Positions 33,137 through 42,246 of a stretch of 64,000 bases of DNA are shown here, one piece after another (positions within the stretch are counted from its first letter, which is position 1; each line of letters begins with the position of its first letter). Location: contig NZ_FQZL01000004.1 of assembly GCF_900142005.1 (NCBI RefSeq), positions 248,001 to 312,000 on the forward strand. The letters run 5' to 3'. The notes below the pieces were generated by a model. It saw nothing but the letters and a program-made list of their open reading frames with translations, was not told the DNA's origin and made no database searches. The position numbers and the translations under genes were made by a program. The stretch is from Dethiosulfatibacter aminovorans DSM 17477. Its GTDB lineage: Bacteria > Bacillota > Clostridia > Tissierellales > Dethiosulfatibacteraceae.

Positions 33137-34330
33137 ATGAAAGATAAACGGGTTTTAACTTCAACAGAAATATCAAAGTTATTGTCATTATCGGATCTTC
33201 CAATTGAAATCAGAATTGCCATCTCTCTGATGATCTATTATTTTTTTGATGTAAGTCAGGTGGCAGCATTGAAGTGCTCTGATATATTTTGGCAAGAAGA
33301 CGGTGCATATGTTAATTATTACTTGGAGGATAAAGATACATTTTTGAAAATTCCGCTTAGAAATGATTTGGAAGAACTGATTAGGCAGTCAATTCAAAAG
33401 AACGCCAAACGAACAAAAAACGGATATCTTATCACAAATGAAGACGGTAGTCTTTATGAGTCTAAAGAGATCCAGGCATGGATAAATAAAGCATGTCTGA
33501 AGATTGGGCTTAACGATCAGCAGGTTGACTATTTACTGAATGATAGCGCATTTTCAATAGACCGTTTAATAACTGTCAGGCAAAGTGAGTTTCAAACCAT
33601 TGCAGTTATGGATATAAACGGAATACGATATCTGTTCACCGATTATAGCATTAGCGGTGTTTTTGATATTGAGAGGAATTCTTTTTACTTACAACAGCAT
33701 CAGCAGTATATTCGTTTAATTGAGAAAATGGACATGCTACCTAAAAACATTCTTGTTCTTGGTGGTGGTGTTTTTGTAACTCCGCTCTATTTTAAGGCTT
33801 TGTTTCCGGATTGCAACGTAGATGTATGTGAGATTGATCCTGAAATATTTTCTGTTGCCAAAGAGTATTTTGGATTTGATAAATATGAAAATAAAATTAA
33901 TGTCAAAATAATAGATGCCTTTGAATATTTGGAAACATCAGACAAGAAATATGATATTGTATTTTTGGATATTCCATGCTTGGATCAAGAATTAAAAGAC
34001 CGTTTTCTTGGTAAAGGCAATTATAATAGGTATCAATCCCACCTGGATAAACAGGGTCTGCTCATTATAAACATATTGGATTATCTTAAGTTTACTGAAT
34101 CCAAGGCCTATCATTGTGAGTATGAAAACATCAAAGACATATTTAATTCTGCATGTCTTTTGGCTACTGGAAATGGAAAAAACAGAGAATCTGAATCTCA
34201 AAATTTGATGATATTTGCTACCAATGCACCACATCCTTTTGATGAAGAAATGTTGTCTGGCAAAGACTCAGAGATTTATGGCCAATTGAACAAAATCATA
34301 GATGCAGTATGTGACATCCACTACAAGTGA
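33137..34330 (+). CDS. Fusion protein: integrase-like N-terminus plus spermidine-synthase-like domain
   Basis: The 397-residue protein appears to join two folds. Residues 1-145 look like the core of a tyrosine recombinase ('LTSTEISKLLSLSD', 'QVAALKCSDIFW', 'KIPLRNDLEELI') but the Arg, His-X-X-Arg and Tyr catalytic set is not visible, so strand exchange is unlikely. Residues 150-397 match the spermidine synthase family: 'SEFQTIAVMD' for the beta domain, then 'NILVLGGGVF', 'VDVCEIDPEIF' and 'YDIVFLDIP' for the nucleotide-binding fold. AAGGA precedes the ATG. It probably modifies a small molecule or the 44-residue peptide before it; the N-terminus may serve for recognition. Function unknown. Confidence 0.65.
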   Translation: MKDKRVLTSTEISKLLSLSDLPIEIRIAISLMIYYFFDVSQVAALKCSDIFWQEDGAYVNYYLEDKDTFLKIPLRNDLEELIRQSIQKNAKRTKNGYLITNEDGSLYESKEIQAWINKACLKIGLNDQQVDYLLNDSAFSIDRLITVRQSEFQTIAVMDINGIRYLFTDYSISGVFDIERNSFYLQQHQQYIRLIEKMDMLPKNILVLGGGVFVTPLYFKALFPDCNVDVCEIDPEIFSVAKEYFGFDKYENKINVKIIDAFEYLETSDKKYDIVFLDIPCLDQELKDRFLGKGNYNRYQSHLDKQGLLIINILDYLKFTESKAYHCEYENIKDIFNSACLLATGNGKNRESESQNLMIFATNAPHPFDEEMLSGKDSEIYGQLNKIIDAVCDIHYK

Positions 34331-34439
34331 TTTTAAGCATGTGAATATTGAATACCTGGCTTTTCACGAAACCTAAATTATTCCGGGTGTGCCAAGCTAA
34401 TAAAATGTTTATCATCTTAAACATTAAAAAACAGACCTC

Positions 34440-35157
34440 CTAAAAGTTAGATTTTTTAGGTCTAACTTTTAGGGGTTAGTTCAAATTCCCATTTTCATAC
34501 GGGTTTTCCTTCAAGTCCCGGAATCGGGCATAACGAAATCCGTGCAATTCCTTCAAATCGGCAAAAGCACGTTCAATCGTTTCTTTTCTTCTTTTGTAGA
34601 TCCTCTTTCCCAAATCAGTTTTCTTTGTGAATTGATCTATCTCCCTAAGATGTTTGTCCCAGACATGGAGCCTTATTATCCTTTTCTTAGATTTCTCATA
34701 CAAGCATTTTTCTTTCTTAGGGCAATTGATACATACATCTTTATTACTGTGATATTCTAAATATCCTTGTCTTGTCGTTGTTTTGTATTCCATGGAATGT
34801 CCTTGTGGACACATTACTACATCCCATTCCTCTACATAGGTGAAATTCAACTTGGACATCTTTCCCTTTGGTGTTGGTTCTTTCCTTTTTGTTATTGCTC
34901 CTAGGACTCCCAACTTATCCAATCCCATTCCTAAAAACCATCGGTAGGCTATGTTGTATTTTATTTATTCTATAAGCCTTATTTCTGATCTTATTCCAAA
35001 CAAATATCCTATGAATATCATCTTGAACAGAACAACTGGATCTATGCTTGGTCTTCCGTTGTTTTCGCAGTACTTATCCTTTACCAGGTCATATATGAAG
35101 CTGAAATCTATATTATTTGATATTTTCCTGAAAAGAGCAGCAAATTTCATAAATTGT
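34440..35157 (-). mobile_element. Remnant of an IS1182-type insertion sequence
   Basis: This stretch holds the broken transposase described separately and a 13-base inverted repeat (CCTAAAAGTTAGA and complement, 34438-34472) after its stop, which is probably the element's terminator. Terminal inverted repeats cannot be defined with certainty. The central part of the transposase is missing, so the element cannot move by itself. It marks the right edge of the accessory island. Confidence 0.75.
34476..35150 (-). pseudogene. IS1182-family transposase, nonsense codon and internal deletion
   Basis: The N-terminal 61 residues ('MKFAALFRKISNN', 'RPSIDPVVLFKMIFIGYL') stop at a TAA at 34965 exactly where intact relatives read Glu; the same frame then goes on with 'IKYNIAYRWFLGMGL', typical of the family. 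About 200 central residues with the catalytic acidic positions are then missing, and the frame resumes in the C-terminal region with the cysteine cluster ('CINCPKKEKC') and 'YKRRKETIERAFADLKE'. The C-terminus is also altered after 'FRDLKENPY'. It is not functional. Confidence 0.85.
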
Positions 35158-35159
35158 TA

Positions 35160-35320
35160 AGATTATCAAAATTGAGACAAAAATTCATGAAAAGAATAAT
35201 TTTAATTATATTGTTAATAAAATAACTAAGAATACCAATGGATGCTTGGTATCACTATTGAATTATCTAAATTGAGACATGTTTCTACAAAATGAGACAA
35301 AAAATAATGAATTGTAAAAG
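35160..35320 (+). repeat. Dispersed AT-rich repeat with AGACA half sites
   Basis: Copies of a motif of the form GAATTATC-WAAWT-GAGACA occur at about 35160-35185, 35263-35312 and again at 36487-36535. The second and third copies align for about 50 bases with two AGACA elements 24 bases apart. They surround the promoter region and first gene of the crotonase operon and might be binding sites for its sigma-54 activator. The remaining AT-rich sequence from 35320 to 35560 holds no gene; a seven-base hairpin (ATACCAA/TTGGTAT) lies at about 35234-35254. Confidence 0.5.
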
Positions 35321-35561
35321 AAATCCATATTATGAAAGATATTATTATGTTTAGTAGGCAACATCATATTCATTTAATTATTCTAAGCTTTAATGTACTT
35401 GAAATCAATTTAAGAAATAATCGGAATATTACCAGATTAAAAATTATAGTAATGATTCCTTCATTGGAAACAGCTGTCCTGCTGTAAGCTGAATAAGTAG
35501 AAAAGCAATCAGTTCATTTGTGGGAGGTATGTAGACTAACCATTTAATAGCATATAATATA

Positions 35562-35577
35562 TGGCATCGATATTGGT
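35562..35577 (+). promoter_or_regulatory. Possible sigma-54 promoter of the crotonase operon
   Basis: TGGCATCGATATTGGT matches the -24 element well and the -12 element in part: TTGG replaces TTGC. Spacing is correct. Transcription would start near 35588, about 95 bases before the ATG. The operon ends with a sigma-54 activator gene, which supports the reading, but the base change weakens it. Confidence 0.5.
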
Positions 35578-35682
35578 TATCAACAAAAATGAATGAGATA
35601 AATTTTTAAAAGAATATAAATGTTAAAAAATTGGCAAGGATTTTGCATTATCTTTTGTAAAATAAATACTCAGGAGGTTAGA

Positions 35683-36489
35683 ATGATAGATTTATTGAAA
35701 AAAGAAGATATGGTACTTGAAAATATCAAATTAGATATTGAAGACGGTATCGCTATGGTGGTCATGAACAGGCCTGAAGCTATGAATGCCCTGAACAACA
35801 ATACACTTCAGGAGTTAGAACAAATAATTGAACTAGTTAAGATGGACAAAAATGTATACGGAATGATAATAACCGGTGAAGGGAAAGCGTTTGTTGCTGG
35901 AGCGGACATTGCACAGATGAAGGACTACAAAGCAGAAGAAGGCAGAAACTATGCTGAATTTGCACAAAGTATATTTAACAAAATCGAAGATCTGGGGAAA
36001 CCGGTAATAGCAGCGGTTAATGGATATGCTCTTGGCGGCGGTTGTGAACTGTCTATGAGTTGTGATATAAGAATAGCTTCGGATAAGGCGGTATTTGGGC
36101 AGCCTGAAGTTAATCTTGGTGTAATACCTTGTTTTGGTGGAACACAGCGTCTATCAAGACTTGTGGGAACAGGAATAGCAAAGGAACTGATTTTTACGGG
36201 AAGGATGGTTAAGGCAGATGAGGCTTGCAGCATGGGATTGGTTAATAAAGTGGTTCCATTGGAAGAGCTTGTTAACCAATCACTTGACATGATGAAAATG
36301 ATTGTTGCAAAAGCTCCTATGGCTGTAAAATATTCCAAGATATCTATAAACCAGGGGTTTGATATGGATCTGAGGAAAGCGCTGGAACTTGAAAAAGATT
36401 TGGCTGCATTGACTTTTGCGTCAGATGACAAGGACGAGGGGATGAATGCATTTCTTGAAAAAAGAAACGCTAATTTCAAGAATTGTTAG
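35683..36489 (+). CDS. Enoyl-CoA hydratase/crotonase family protein
   Basis: The 268-residue enzyme has the crotonase oxyanion-hole regions 'GKAFVAGADIAQM' and 'NGYALGGGCELSMSCD', and both catalytic glutamates are in place ('GGGCELS' and 'QPEVNLGVIPCFGGTQRL'). It reversibly hydrates a trans-2-enoyl-CoA. The start at 35683 follows AGGAGG; an ATG at 35620 has no site and adds an unrelated stretch. It is the first gene of an operon with a GntP permease, a CoA-transferase, an acyl-CoA dehydrogenase and EtfBA, so a 3-hydroxy acid is probably activated, dehydrated and reduced. Confidence 0.87.
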   Translation: MIDLLKKEDMVLENIKLDIEDGIAMVVMNRPEAMNALNNNTLQELEQIIELVKMDKNVYGMIITGEGKAFVAGADIAQMKDYKAEEGRNYAEFAQSIFNKIEDLGKPVIAAVNGYALGGGCELSMSCDIRIASDKAVFGQPEVNLGVIPCFGGTQRLSRLVGTGIAKELIFTGRMVKADEACSMGLVNKVVPLEELVNQSLDMMKMIVAKAPMAVKYSKISINQGFDMDLRKALELEKDLAALTFASDDKDEGMNAFLEKRNANFKNC

Positions 36490-36564
36490 AATTATCAAAT
36501 TAGAGACGCAATTCTGCAAAATTAGACACAAAAAACAATAAAAAATCAAGGAGAATAGAAATCA

Positions 36565-37884
36565 ATGTCAGGAAATATACTTATAAGTTTGGTAGGTATC
36601 ATTATAGCATTTGTACTTTTAGTCATATTCATTATGAAAGGTATAAACATATATGTTACGGCAATTATATGTTCTTCCATAGTAGCCGTTACAGGAGGTA
36701 TAAATCTATATGATGGATTAAAGGTCAACTATCTTGGAGGTTTTGTTGGATTTTTCCAGAAGTACTTCCTGATGTTTCTGGTTGGAACCATCATGGGAAA
36801 GGCATATGAGGTAACCAACGGAGCAAAGGCAATAGCCAGCATGATAGTAAGCAAGTTCGGGAACAAGATGGCGCTGATATCAATACCGTTAGCATGCGGA
36901 ATCATATCATACGGTGGTGTAAGCGTATTTGTTGCCAGTTTTGCAGTATTCCCCATAGCTTTGGAGGTGTTCAAGCAGGCTGGATACCCAAGAAGGTTCA
37001 TACCTGGAGCATTGACATTCGGATGTTCAACATTTGCAATGGTAGCACCTGGTGCACCGCAGATACACAATATAATTCCAGCAGGAGCACTGGGAACCGA
37101 CTTGATGGCTGGAACAGTAATAGGGTTCATATGTTCCGGCTTCATCCTTGTACTTGGATCAGTCATCTTGATAAGGGTAGTGAACAATGCCATGACGCAA
37201 GGAGAAGCGTTTGCAGCAATAGCGGTGGATTCATTCCATGATGATGCAGAGTATCCTAGTGGAATATTGGCGCTGATACCGCTTATAGTTACGATATTGA
37301 TAATAAACATAAAGGTTGGAGGAGAAACATTAGTACCTATAGAAGCGGGAGTCTTTATCGGTGCGGTTCTAGTAATAATAATGCTCAACAAATACCAGGA
37401 CAACAAAAAGATACTTTTCCATCTGGGAGAAGCAAGTAAAATGTCCATAGTTTCGATAACGAATACATGTGCAGTTGTAGGATTTGGAGCAATGGTGAAA
37501 GCGGCAGCGGCATTCCCTGCAGTAGTGGATTCAATGGTGAACATTCCAGGACCTGACTATGTAGGTATAGCTGTGGGAACAACAGTAATAGCCGGAATAA
37601 CAGGATCGGCATCAGGAGGATTGGGAATAGCGGCACCATTGCTTGCACCTGTATATTTGGCAAGAGGAGCAGTTGCAGGAGCTATCCACAGAACAATGAC
37701 CATATCTTCAGCGGCTCTGGATTCATTGCCTCACAATGGATATATTGTAACAGTAACAAATGGATTGTGCAATGAGACACATAAGGATGCCTATGGATTG
37801 ATATTCTGGTTGACAGTGGTAACACCGTTTATCGGTTCTGTGCTTGCAGTTATTCTGTTCTCATTGTTTCCGATGTTGCCGTAA
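36565..37884 (+). CDS. GntP-family organic acid permease
   Basis: The 439-residue membrane protein belongs to the gluconate/H+ symporter (GntP) group. It has about 12 membrane spans and conserved 'GVSVFVASFAVFPIALEVF' and 'GASGGLGIAAPL'-like ('GSASGGLGIAAPL') regions. Relatives in Clostridia import 3-hydroxybutyrate and other short hydroxy acids. AAGGAGA lies before the ATG. The gap of 75 bases after the crotonase holds one of the AGACA repeats but no promoter. Its place in a CoA-linked operon suggests uptake of a short hydroxy or unsaturated acid. Confidence 0.82.
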   Translation: MSGNILISLVGIIIAFVLLVIFIMKGINIYVTAIICSSIVAVTGGINLYDGLKVNYLGGFVGFFQKYFLMFLVGTIMGKAYEVTNGAKAIASMIVSKFGNKMALISIPLACGIISYGGVSVFVASFAVFPIALEVFKQAGYPRRFIPGALTFGCSTFAMVAPGAPQIHNIIPAGALGTDLMAGTVIGFICSGFILVLGSVILIRVVNNAMTQGEAFAAIAVDSFHDDAEYPSGILALIPLIVTILIINIKVGGETLVPIEAGVFIGAVLVIIMLNKYQDNKKILFHLGEASKMSIVSITNTCAVVGFGAMVKAAAAFPAVVDSMVNIPGPDYVGIAVGTTVIAGITGSASGGLGIAAPLLAPVYLARGAVAGAIHRTMTISSAALDSLPHNGYIVTVTNGLCNETHKDAYGLIFWLTVVTPFIGSVLAVILFSLFPMLP

Positions 37885-37926
37885 TAAAATAAAAACATTA
37901 AAAACTTTAAATTATAGGAGGATATT

Positions 37927-39153
37927 ATGTATAAGCCATTAAAAGGAGTAAAAGTAGTTGATTTAACATATTTCATAGCTGGTCCAGGAACAGCAAGAAT
38001 ACTTGCAGATTGGGGTGCGGATGTAATAAAAGTGGAACCGTTTTGGGGAGATCCTGGAAGAACTACCGGTGCAGGCATGGGTGCTCCTGCAGATTTTGGG
38101 GCAAACCCGCTGTATAGTTGCTACAATTCGGAAAAAAGAGGAATTTCAATTGACTTGAAATCTGAAAAAGGGATGGAGATTCTGCATAAGTTGCTGGAAA
38201 CAGCAGATGTATTTGTCAGCAGCTACAGAACAAAAGCTCTTAACAAACTGGGATTGGACTATGAAACCGTACATGAAAAATATCCCAAAATTGTATGGGC
38301 GCAAATAAATGGATACGGTGATGAAGGCCCGGCAAAAGATAATCCTGGATTTGATGTAATTGCATTCTGGGCACGTAGCGGAGCCATGTCTGATGCTGCA
38401 GAAATTGGAACAGCAGTCAATCCTCCAATAGGATTTGGTGATGCTACAACCTCATGCAGTCTGGCAGGAGGAATTGCAGCGGCTCTTTACGAACAGCAAA
38501 GAACTGGTGTTGGTGCAAAAGTAATGGTATCCTTGTTTACCCAAGCAATATGGAACTTAAGTTCATTGGTTGCCTCAGTTCAATACGGCGATAAGTATCC
38601 AAAAACAAGAACCATGGCTAATTCACCGGTTATCAATTCTTATGAGTGTAAGGATGGAAAATGGATATTCTTGGCTATTTTGGAACATGAAAGATATTTT
38701 GATTCGTTCTGCAAGGTTATTGAAAGAGAAGATCTTATAGGGAATGAGAAATTCTGTACAGGAGCAGGAGCTAAGGAAAATTCTCCCGAATTAATTGAAA
38801 TCATTTCTGATGCTTTTAAGAACTGGAGCCAGGATGAAATGCACGATAAACTGATAGCTGTTGATATTGCACACGAAAGGATTCAAGGAGTAGAGGATGT
38901 GCTGAATGATCCTCAGGCTCTTGCAAATAATTATATCCATGAGGTGGAGAATCGTGACGGAACCAGAAGCTTCATGGCAATGCCGCCAATTAAGTTCAAT
39001 AATGTCAACGTTAATGTAAAAAGCGACGCTCCACTGATTGGAGAGCATAACGAAGAGATTTTAATGAGTCTTGGATATACAATGGATGAGATAAAAGAAA
39101 TGGAAGAGGCAAATTTCATAAAAAGCGTAGCATATGAGAGGGAGTTTGTTTAG
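37927..39153 (+). CDS. CaiB/BaiF (family III) CoA-transferase
   Basis: The 408-residue enzyme moves CoA between carboxylic acids without free intermediates. The catalytic aspartate is in 'NPGFDVIAFWARSG' near residue 145, and the N-terminal 'LKGVKVVDLTYFIAGPGTARIL' with 'ADVIKVEP' is diagnostic. Its length equals that of HadA and FldA, which activate hydroxy or cinnamic acids in amino acid fermentation. GGAGG precedes the ATG. Together with the acyl-CoA dehydrogenase and EtfBA downstream it probably swaps CoA between incoming acid and reduced product. The substrate is not determined. Confidence 0.88.
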   Translation: MYKPLKGVKVVDLTYFIAGPGTARILADWGADVIKVEPFWGDPGRTTGAGMGAPADFGANPLYSCYNSEKRGISIDLKSEKGMEILHKLLETADVFVSSYRTKALNKLGLDYETVHEKYPKIVWAQINGYGDEGPAKDNPGFDVIAFWARSGAMSDAAEIGTAVNPPIGFGDATTSCSLAGGIAAALYEQQRTGVGAKVMVSLFTQAIWNLSSLVASVQYGDKYPKTRTMANSPVINSYECKDGKWIFLAILEHERYFDSFCKVIEREDLIGNEKFCTGAGAKENSPELIEIISDAFKNWSQDEMHDKLIAVDIAHERIQGVEDVLNDPQALANNYIHEVENRDGTRSFMAMPPIKFNNVNVNVKSDAPLIGEHNEEILMSLGYTMDEIKEMEEANFIKSVAYEREFV

Positions 39154-39200
39154 AAAAAATGACATATTAAGCAACAAGATTTTAATAGGGAGATATGAAT

Positions 39201-40337
39201 ATGGATTTTAAATTTTCAGATGGACAAGAGATGTTAAGAAAAGTAGCTAGGGAATTTGCAGAAAACGAAGTATCGCCGATTGCTGCGGAAATAGATAAAA
39301 CAGGAAGATTTCCCAGGGAAACATTTGACAAGATGACGGAAGTAATGTTTACAGGAATTGGAACACCAGAAGAATATGGTGGAGCAGGGGGAAGCGATAC
39401 GGAGAAGGTAATAGTAGTATCGGAACTGGCAAAGAAATGTGGGGCTACAGCGGCCATACTTTCAATCCACACCATATTTGCACAGGTGATACAGAAATAT
39501 GGAACCGGGGAGCAAAAGCAAAAATATCTGCCTAGAGTGACAAGTGGAGGTTGTGTAGGGGCTTTTGCTCTTACGGAACCGAATGCAGGTTCGGATGCCG
39601 GAGCAGCGAAAACTACTGCTACACTTGACGGGGATGAATATGTATTAAATGGGACAAAATGCTTCATTTCGGGAGGAGGACAGGCCCAGTATGTAGCGGT
39701 ATTTGCATTGACAGACCCTTCCAAGGGACTTAAAGGCCTGTCATGCATAATAGTTGAAAAAGGAACTCCTGGATTTACAATAGGAAAAATAGAGGAGAAG
39801 ATGGGTATACACGGATCTGAAACGGTGGAACTCATATTTGACAATTGCAGGGTGCCTAAAGAAAACCTTGTTGGAAAAGAAGGAAAGGGGTTCAATATTG
39901 CAATGGTTGCCTTGGATGGAGCGAGAATAGGAGTGGCAGCCCAGGCACTGGGAATAGCAGAAGGAGCTCTTGAAGAAAGTGTTAAATATATGAATACCAG
40001 AGTTCAGTTTGGAAAGCCTTTGACAGCATTGCAGGGACTGACATGGTATATATCAGATATGGCAACCAAAATAGAGTCGGCTAAGTGGCTTACTTATTAT
40101 GCTGCTTATCTAAAAGAAACCGGTCAACCTCATACAAAGGAAGCTGCCATGGCCAAATTGAATGCATCGGAAACGGCCAGGTTCGTTACCAACCTAGCAT
40201 TACAGATACATGGAGGATACGGATACATGAAGGATTATCCGCTGGAAAGAATGTATAGGGATGCAAAGATAACTGAAATATACGAAGGAACATCCGAAAT
40301 ACATAAACTTGTAATATCAAGATCAGTATTAAGCTAG
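39201..40337 (+). CDS. Acyl-CoA dehydrogenase
   Basis: The 378-residue flavoprotein shows the family signatures 'GAFALTEPNAGSDAG' and 'QIHGGYGYMKDYPLERMYRDAKI', with the catalytic glutamate of the short-chain type expected in 'EIYEGTSEIHKL'. It converts between acyl-CoA and 2,3-enoyl-CoA, and in an anaerobe with EtfBA next to it the likely direction is enoyl-CoA reduction, perhaps linked to electron bifurcation. I prefer the ATG at 39201, seven bases after GGGAGA, over the one at 39195. It is followed by etfB nine bases later. Confidence 0.9.
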   Translation: MDFKFSDGQEMLRKVAREFAENEVSPIAAEIDKTGRFPRETFDKMTEVMFTGIGTPEEYGGAGGSDTEKVIVVSELAKKCGATAAILSIHTIFAQVIQKYGTGEQKQKYLPRVTSGGCVGAFALTEPNAGSDAGAAKTTATLDGDEYVLNGTKCFISGGGQAQYVAVFALTDPSKGLKGLSCIIVEKGTPGFTIGKIEEKMGIHGSETVELIFDNCRVPKENLVGKEGKGFNIAMVALDGARIGVAAQALGIAEGALEESVKYMNTRVQFGKPLTALQGLTWYISDMATKIESAKWLTYYAAYLKETGQPHTKEAAMAKLNASETARFVTNLALQIHGGYGYMKDYPLERMYRDAKITEIYEGTSEIHKLVISRSVLS

Positions 40338-40345
40338 GAGGAGAC

Positions 40346-41140
40346 ATGAAGATAATAGTATGTTTAAAGCAGGTGCCTGACACCAACGAAGTCAGGATAA
40401 ATCAGGAGACAGGGACACTAATAAGGGACGGAGTGCCTAGTATAATCAATCCTGATGACAAGAATGCCCTTGAAGAAGCACTTAAGATGAAAGTGGAACA
40501 TGACAGTACAGTAACTGTTTTGAGTATGGGACCTCCACAAGCAAAAGAAGCACTAAAAGAAGCACTGGCAATGGGAGCCGATGAAGCTATACTGCTTAGC
40601 GACAGGGCTTTTGGAGGATCTGACACATGGGCAACGGCTACCGTCCTGGCTGCTGGAATAGAAAAAATAAATGATTATGATATCATAATGTGTGGAAGAC
40701 AGGCAATAGACGGAGATACGGCGCAAGTAGGTCCTGAGATAGCAGAATTCCTCAACTTGCCTCAAGTCACATATGCAAAGGAAATAAAGGTTAAGGAAGA
40801 TAAGGCGGTTATTACAAGATACACGGAGACAGGTGACTATATAATAGAAACCAAGATGCCAGTGCTTCTTACAGCCATTAAAGAACTTAATGAACCAAGA
40901 TATCCCACAGTAAAAGGAATTCTTAAAGCATATGATCCAGGCAATGACGAGATAAAGGTGTGGGGACTCAGTGACCTTGAAATTGATCCAACCCAGATAG
41001 GACTGAAGGGGTCGCCAACAAACGTATATAAATCATTTGTTCCAACTAAATCAAAAACATCGGAAATGATTGAAGGAATAAGCGGAAAAGAAAAAGCAGC
41101 AGTTCTGGTTGGGAAACTATCGGATCTGAAGTTGATATAG
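40346..41140 (+). CDS. etfB: Electron transfer flavoprotein beta subunit
   Basis: The 264-residue subunit has the FixA/EtfB start 'MKIIVCLKQVPDTNEV', then 'INPDDKNALEEAL', and the nucleotide-binding 'CGRQAIDGDTAQVGPEIAEFL'. It binds flavin or AMP and exchanges electrons with acyl-CoA dehydrogenase. AGGAGG precedes the ATG. It lies between the dehydrogenase and etfA, the usual order in butyrate-type and leucine-reducing operons. Whether this Etf bifurcates electrons from NADH to ferredoxin cannot be decided from the motifs I can see. Confidence 0.92.
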   Translation: MKIIVCLKQVPDTNEVRINQETGTLIRDGVPSIINPDDKNALEEALKMKVEHDSTVTVLSMGPPQAKEALKEALAMGADEAILLSDRAFGGSDTWATATVLAAGIEKINDYDIIMCGRQAIDGDTAQVGPEIAEFLNLPQVTYAKEIKVKEDKAVITRYTETGDYIIETKMPVLLTAIKELNEPRYPTVKGILKAYDPGNDEIKVWGLSDLEIDPTQIGLKGSPTNVYKSFVPTKSKTSEMIEGISGKEKAAVLVGKLSDLKLI

Positions 41141-41151
41141 GAGGTGGAAAG

Positions 41152-42192
41152 ATGATTAGAAGAAAAGTAAATCAGGGAATCAATCTGGAAGAATACAAGG
41201 ATATTTGGGTAATAGGAGAGCAAAGAGAAGGGAAAATTCATCCTGTAACGATAGAGTTGATAGGAGAGGCCAAAAAACTTGTTGAAGGAACAGAGAAGAA
41301 AGTAGTCGCAGTAGTTGCAGGATATGATATAGATGAAGAAGTGAACAAACTGTTGTATTACGGCATAGACAAGGCATATTATATCAAGAGTCCGTTGCTG
41401 GATGTTTTTTCAACTGATGGATATTCAAAAACCATTGCAGACCTGATACTGGAGAAAAAGCCGGAAATAGTGCTTGTAGGAGCAACGTCAATAGGAAGGG
41501 ATATAGGACCTAGAATAGCGGCTAAAATCGGCACAGGGCTGGTAGCTGACTGTACAAAGCTTGAAATGGATCCTGAAGATGGAAAGTTGCTGCAGACAAG
41601 ACCAGCTTTTGGGGGGAACCTTATGGCAACAATAGTATGTCCAATTAACAGACCTCAAATGGCAACGGTTAGACCTGGAGTGATGGAAAAAGCAGTACAT
41701 GAATCAAATCCTGCGGGAATAATTGAAGAAATAGCACCTGTATTGAAGGAAGATGACATAGCAGCAAAAGTGGTCGAAATAATACAAAGCGGTAAAAAAA
41801 GAGTTAACCTTACGGATGCCAAGATAATTGTATCAGGTGGAAGAGGTATCAAGGGTCCTGAAGGATTTGAACTGATCAAAGCCCTTGCAGACAAGATGGG
41901 TGGAGAAGTAGGATCTTCAAGAGCATGTGTTGACAGCGGTTGGATAGACCACATGCATCAGGTCGGACAGACAGGAACCACGGTGAGACCGGAAATATAT
42001 GTGGCTTGTGGAATATCAGGAGCCATACAGCACCTTGCAGGGATGAGCGAATCAAAATATATAGTGGCCATAAACACAGATCCTACAGCGCCAATATTTA
42101 GAATATGCGACTATGGAATAGTAGGAGACCTTAAGGAAGTTATTCCGGCAATGATTGACGAGCTGGACAAAACTAAGGAATTCGAACTGTAA
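41152..42192 (+). CDS. etfA: Electron transfer flavoprotein alpha subunit
   Basis: The 346-residue subunit carries the C-terminal FAD signature 'GQTGTTVRPEIYVACGISG' followed by 'QHLAGM' and 'AINTDPTAPIF'. It forms a heterodimer with EtfB and passes electrons to or from the acyl-CoA dehydrogenase coded just upstream. GGAGG lies before the ATG, 11 bases after etfB. It has no N-terminal ferredoxin domain, unlike some clostridial EtfA proteins. The operon seems to end here, before a hairpin and the regulator gene. Confidence 0.93.
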   Translation: MIRRKVNQGINLEEYKDIWVIGEQREGKIHPVTIELIGEAKKLVEGTEKKVVAVVAGYDIDEEVNKLLYYGIDKAYYIKSPLLDVFSTDGYSKTIADLILEKKPEIVLVGATSIGRDIGPRIAAKIGTGLVADCTKLEMDPEDGKLLQTRPAFGGNLMATIVCPINRPQMATVRPGVMEKAVHESNPAGIIEEIAPVLKEDDIAAKVVEIIQSGKKRVNLTDAKIIVSGGRGIKGPEGFELIKALADKMGGEVGSSRACVDSGWIDHMHQVGQTGTTVRPEIYVACGISGAIQHLAGMSESKYIVAINTDPTAPIFRICDYGIVGDLKEVIPAMIDELDKTKEFEL

Positions 42193-42246
42193 AGGTAGAA
42201 AATCCCTTTAAACTTGATGTTTAAATATCATATTGATATACTTAAT

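Noticed and set aside
33137..33571. Reading the integrase-like part as an active recombinase of a mobile island
   Set aside because: The catalytic residues are not visible and it is fused to a synthase domain, so mobility is not supported.
36729..37544. Minus-strand frame of 271 codons opposite the GntP permease
   Set aside because: It mirrors a membrane protein gene, has no start signal and no recognisable domain.
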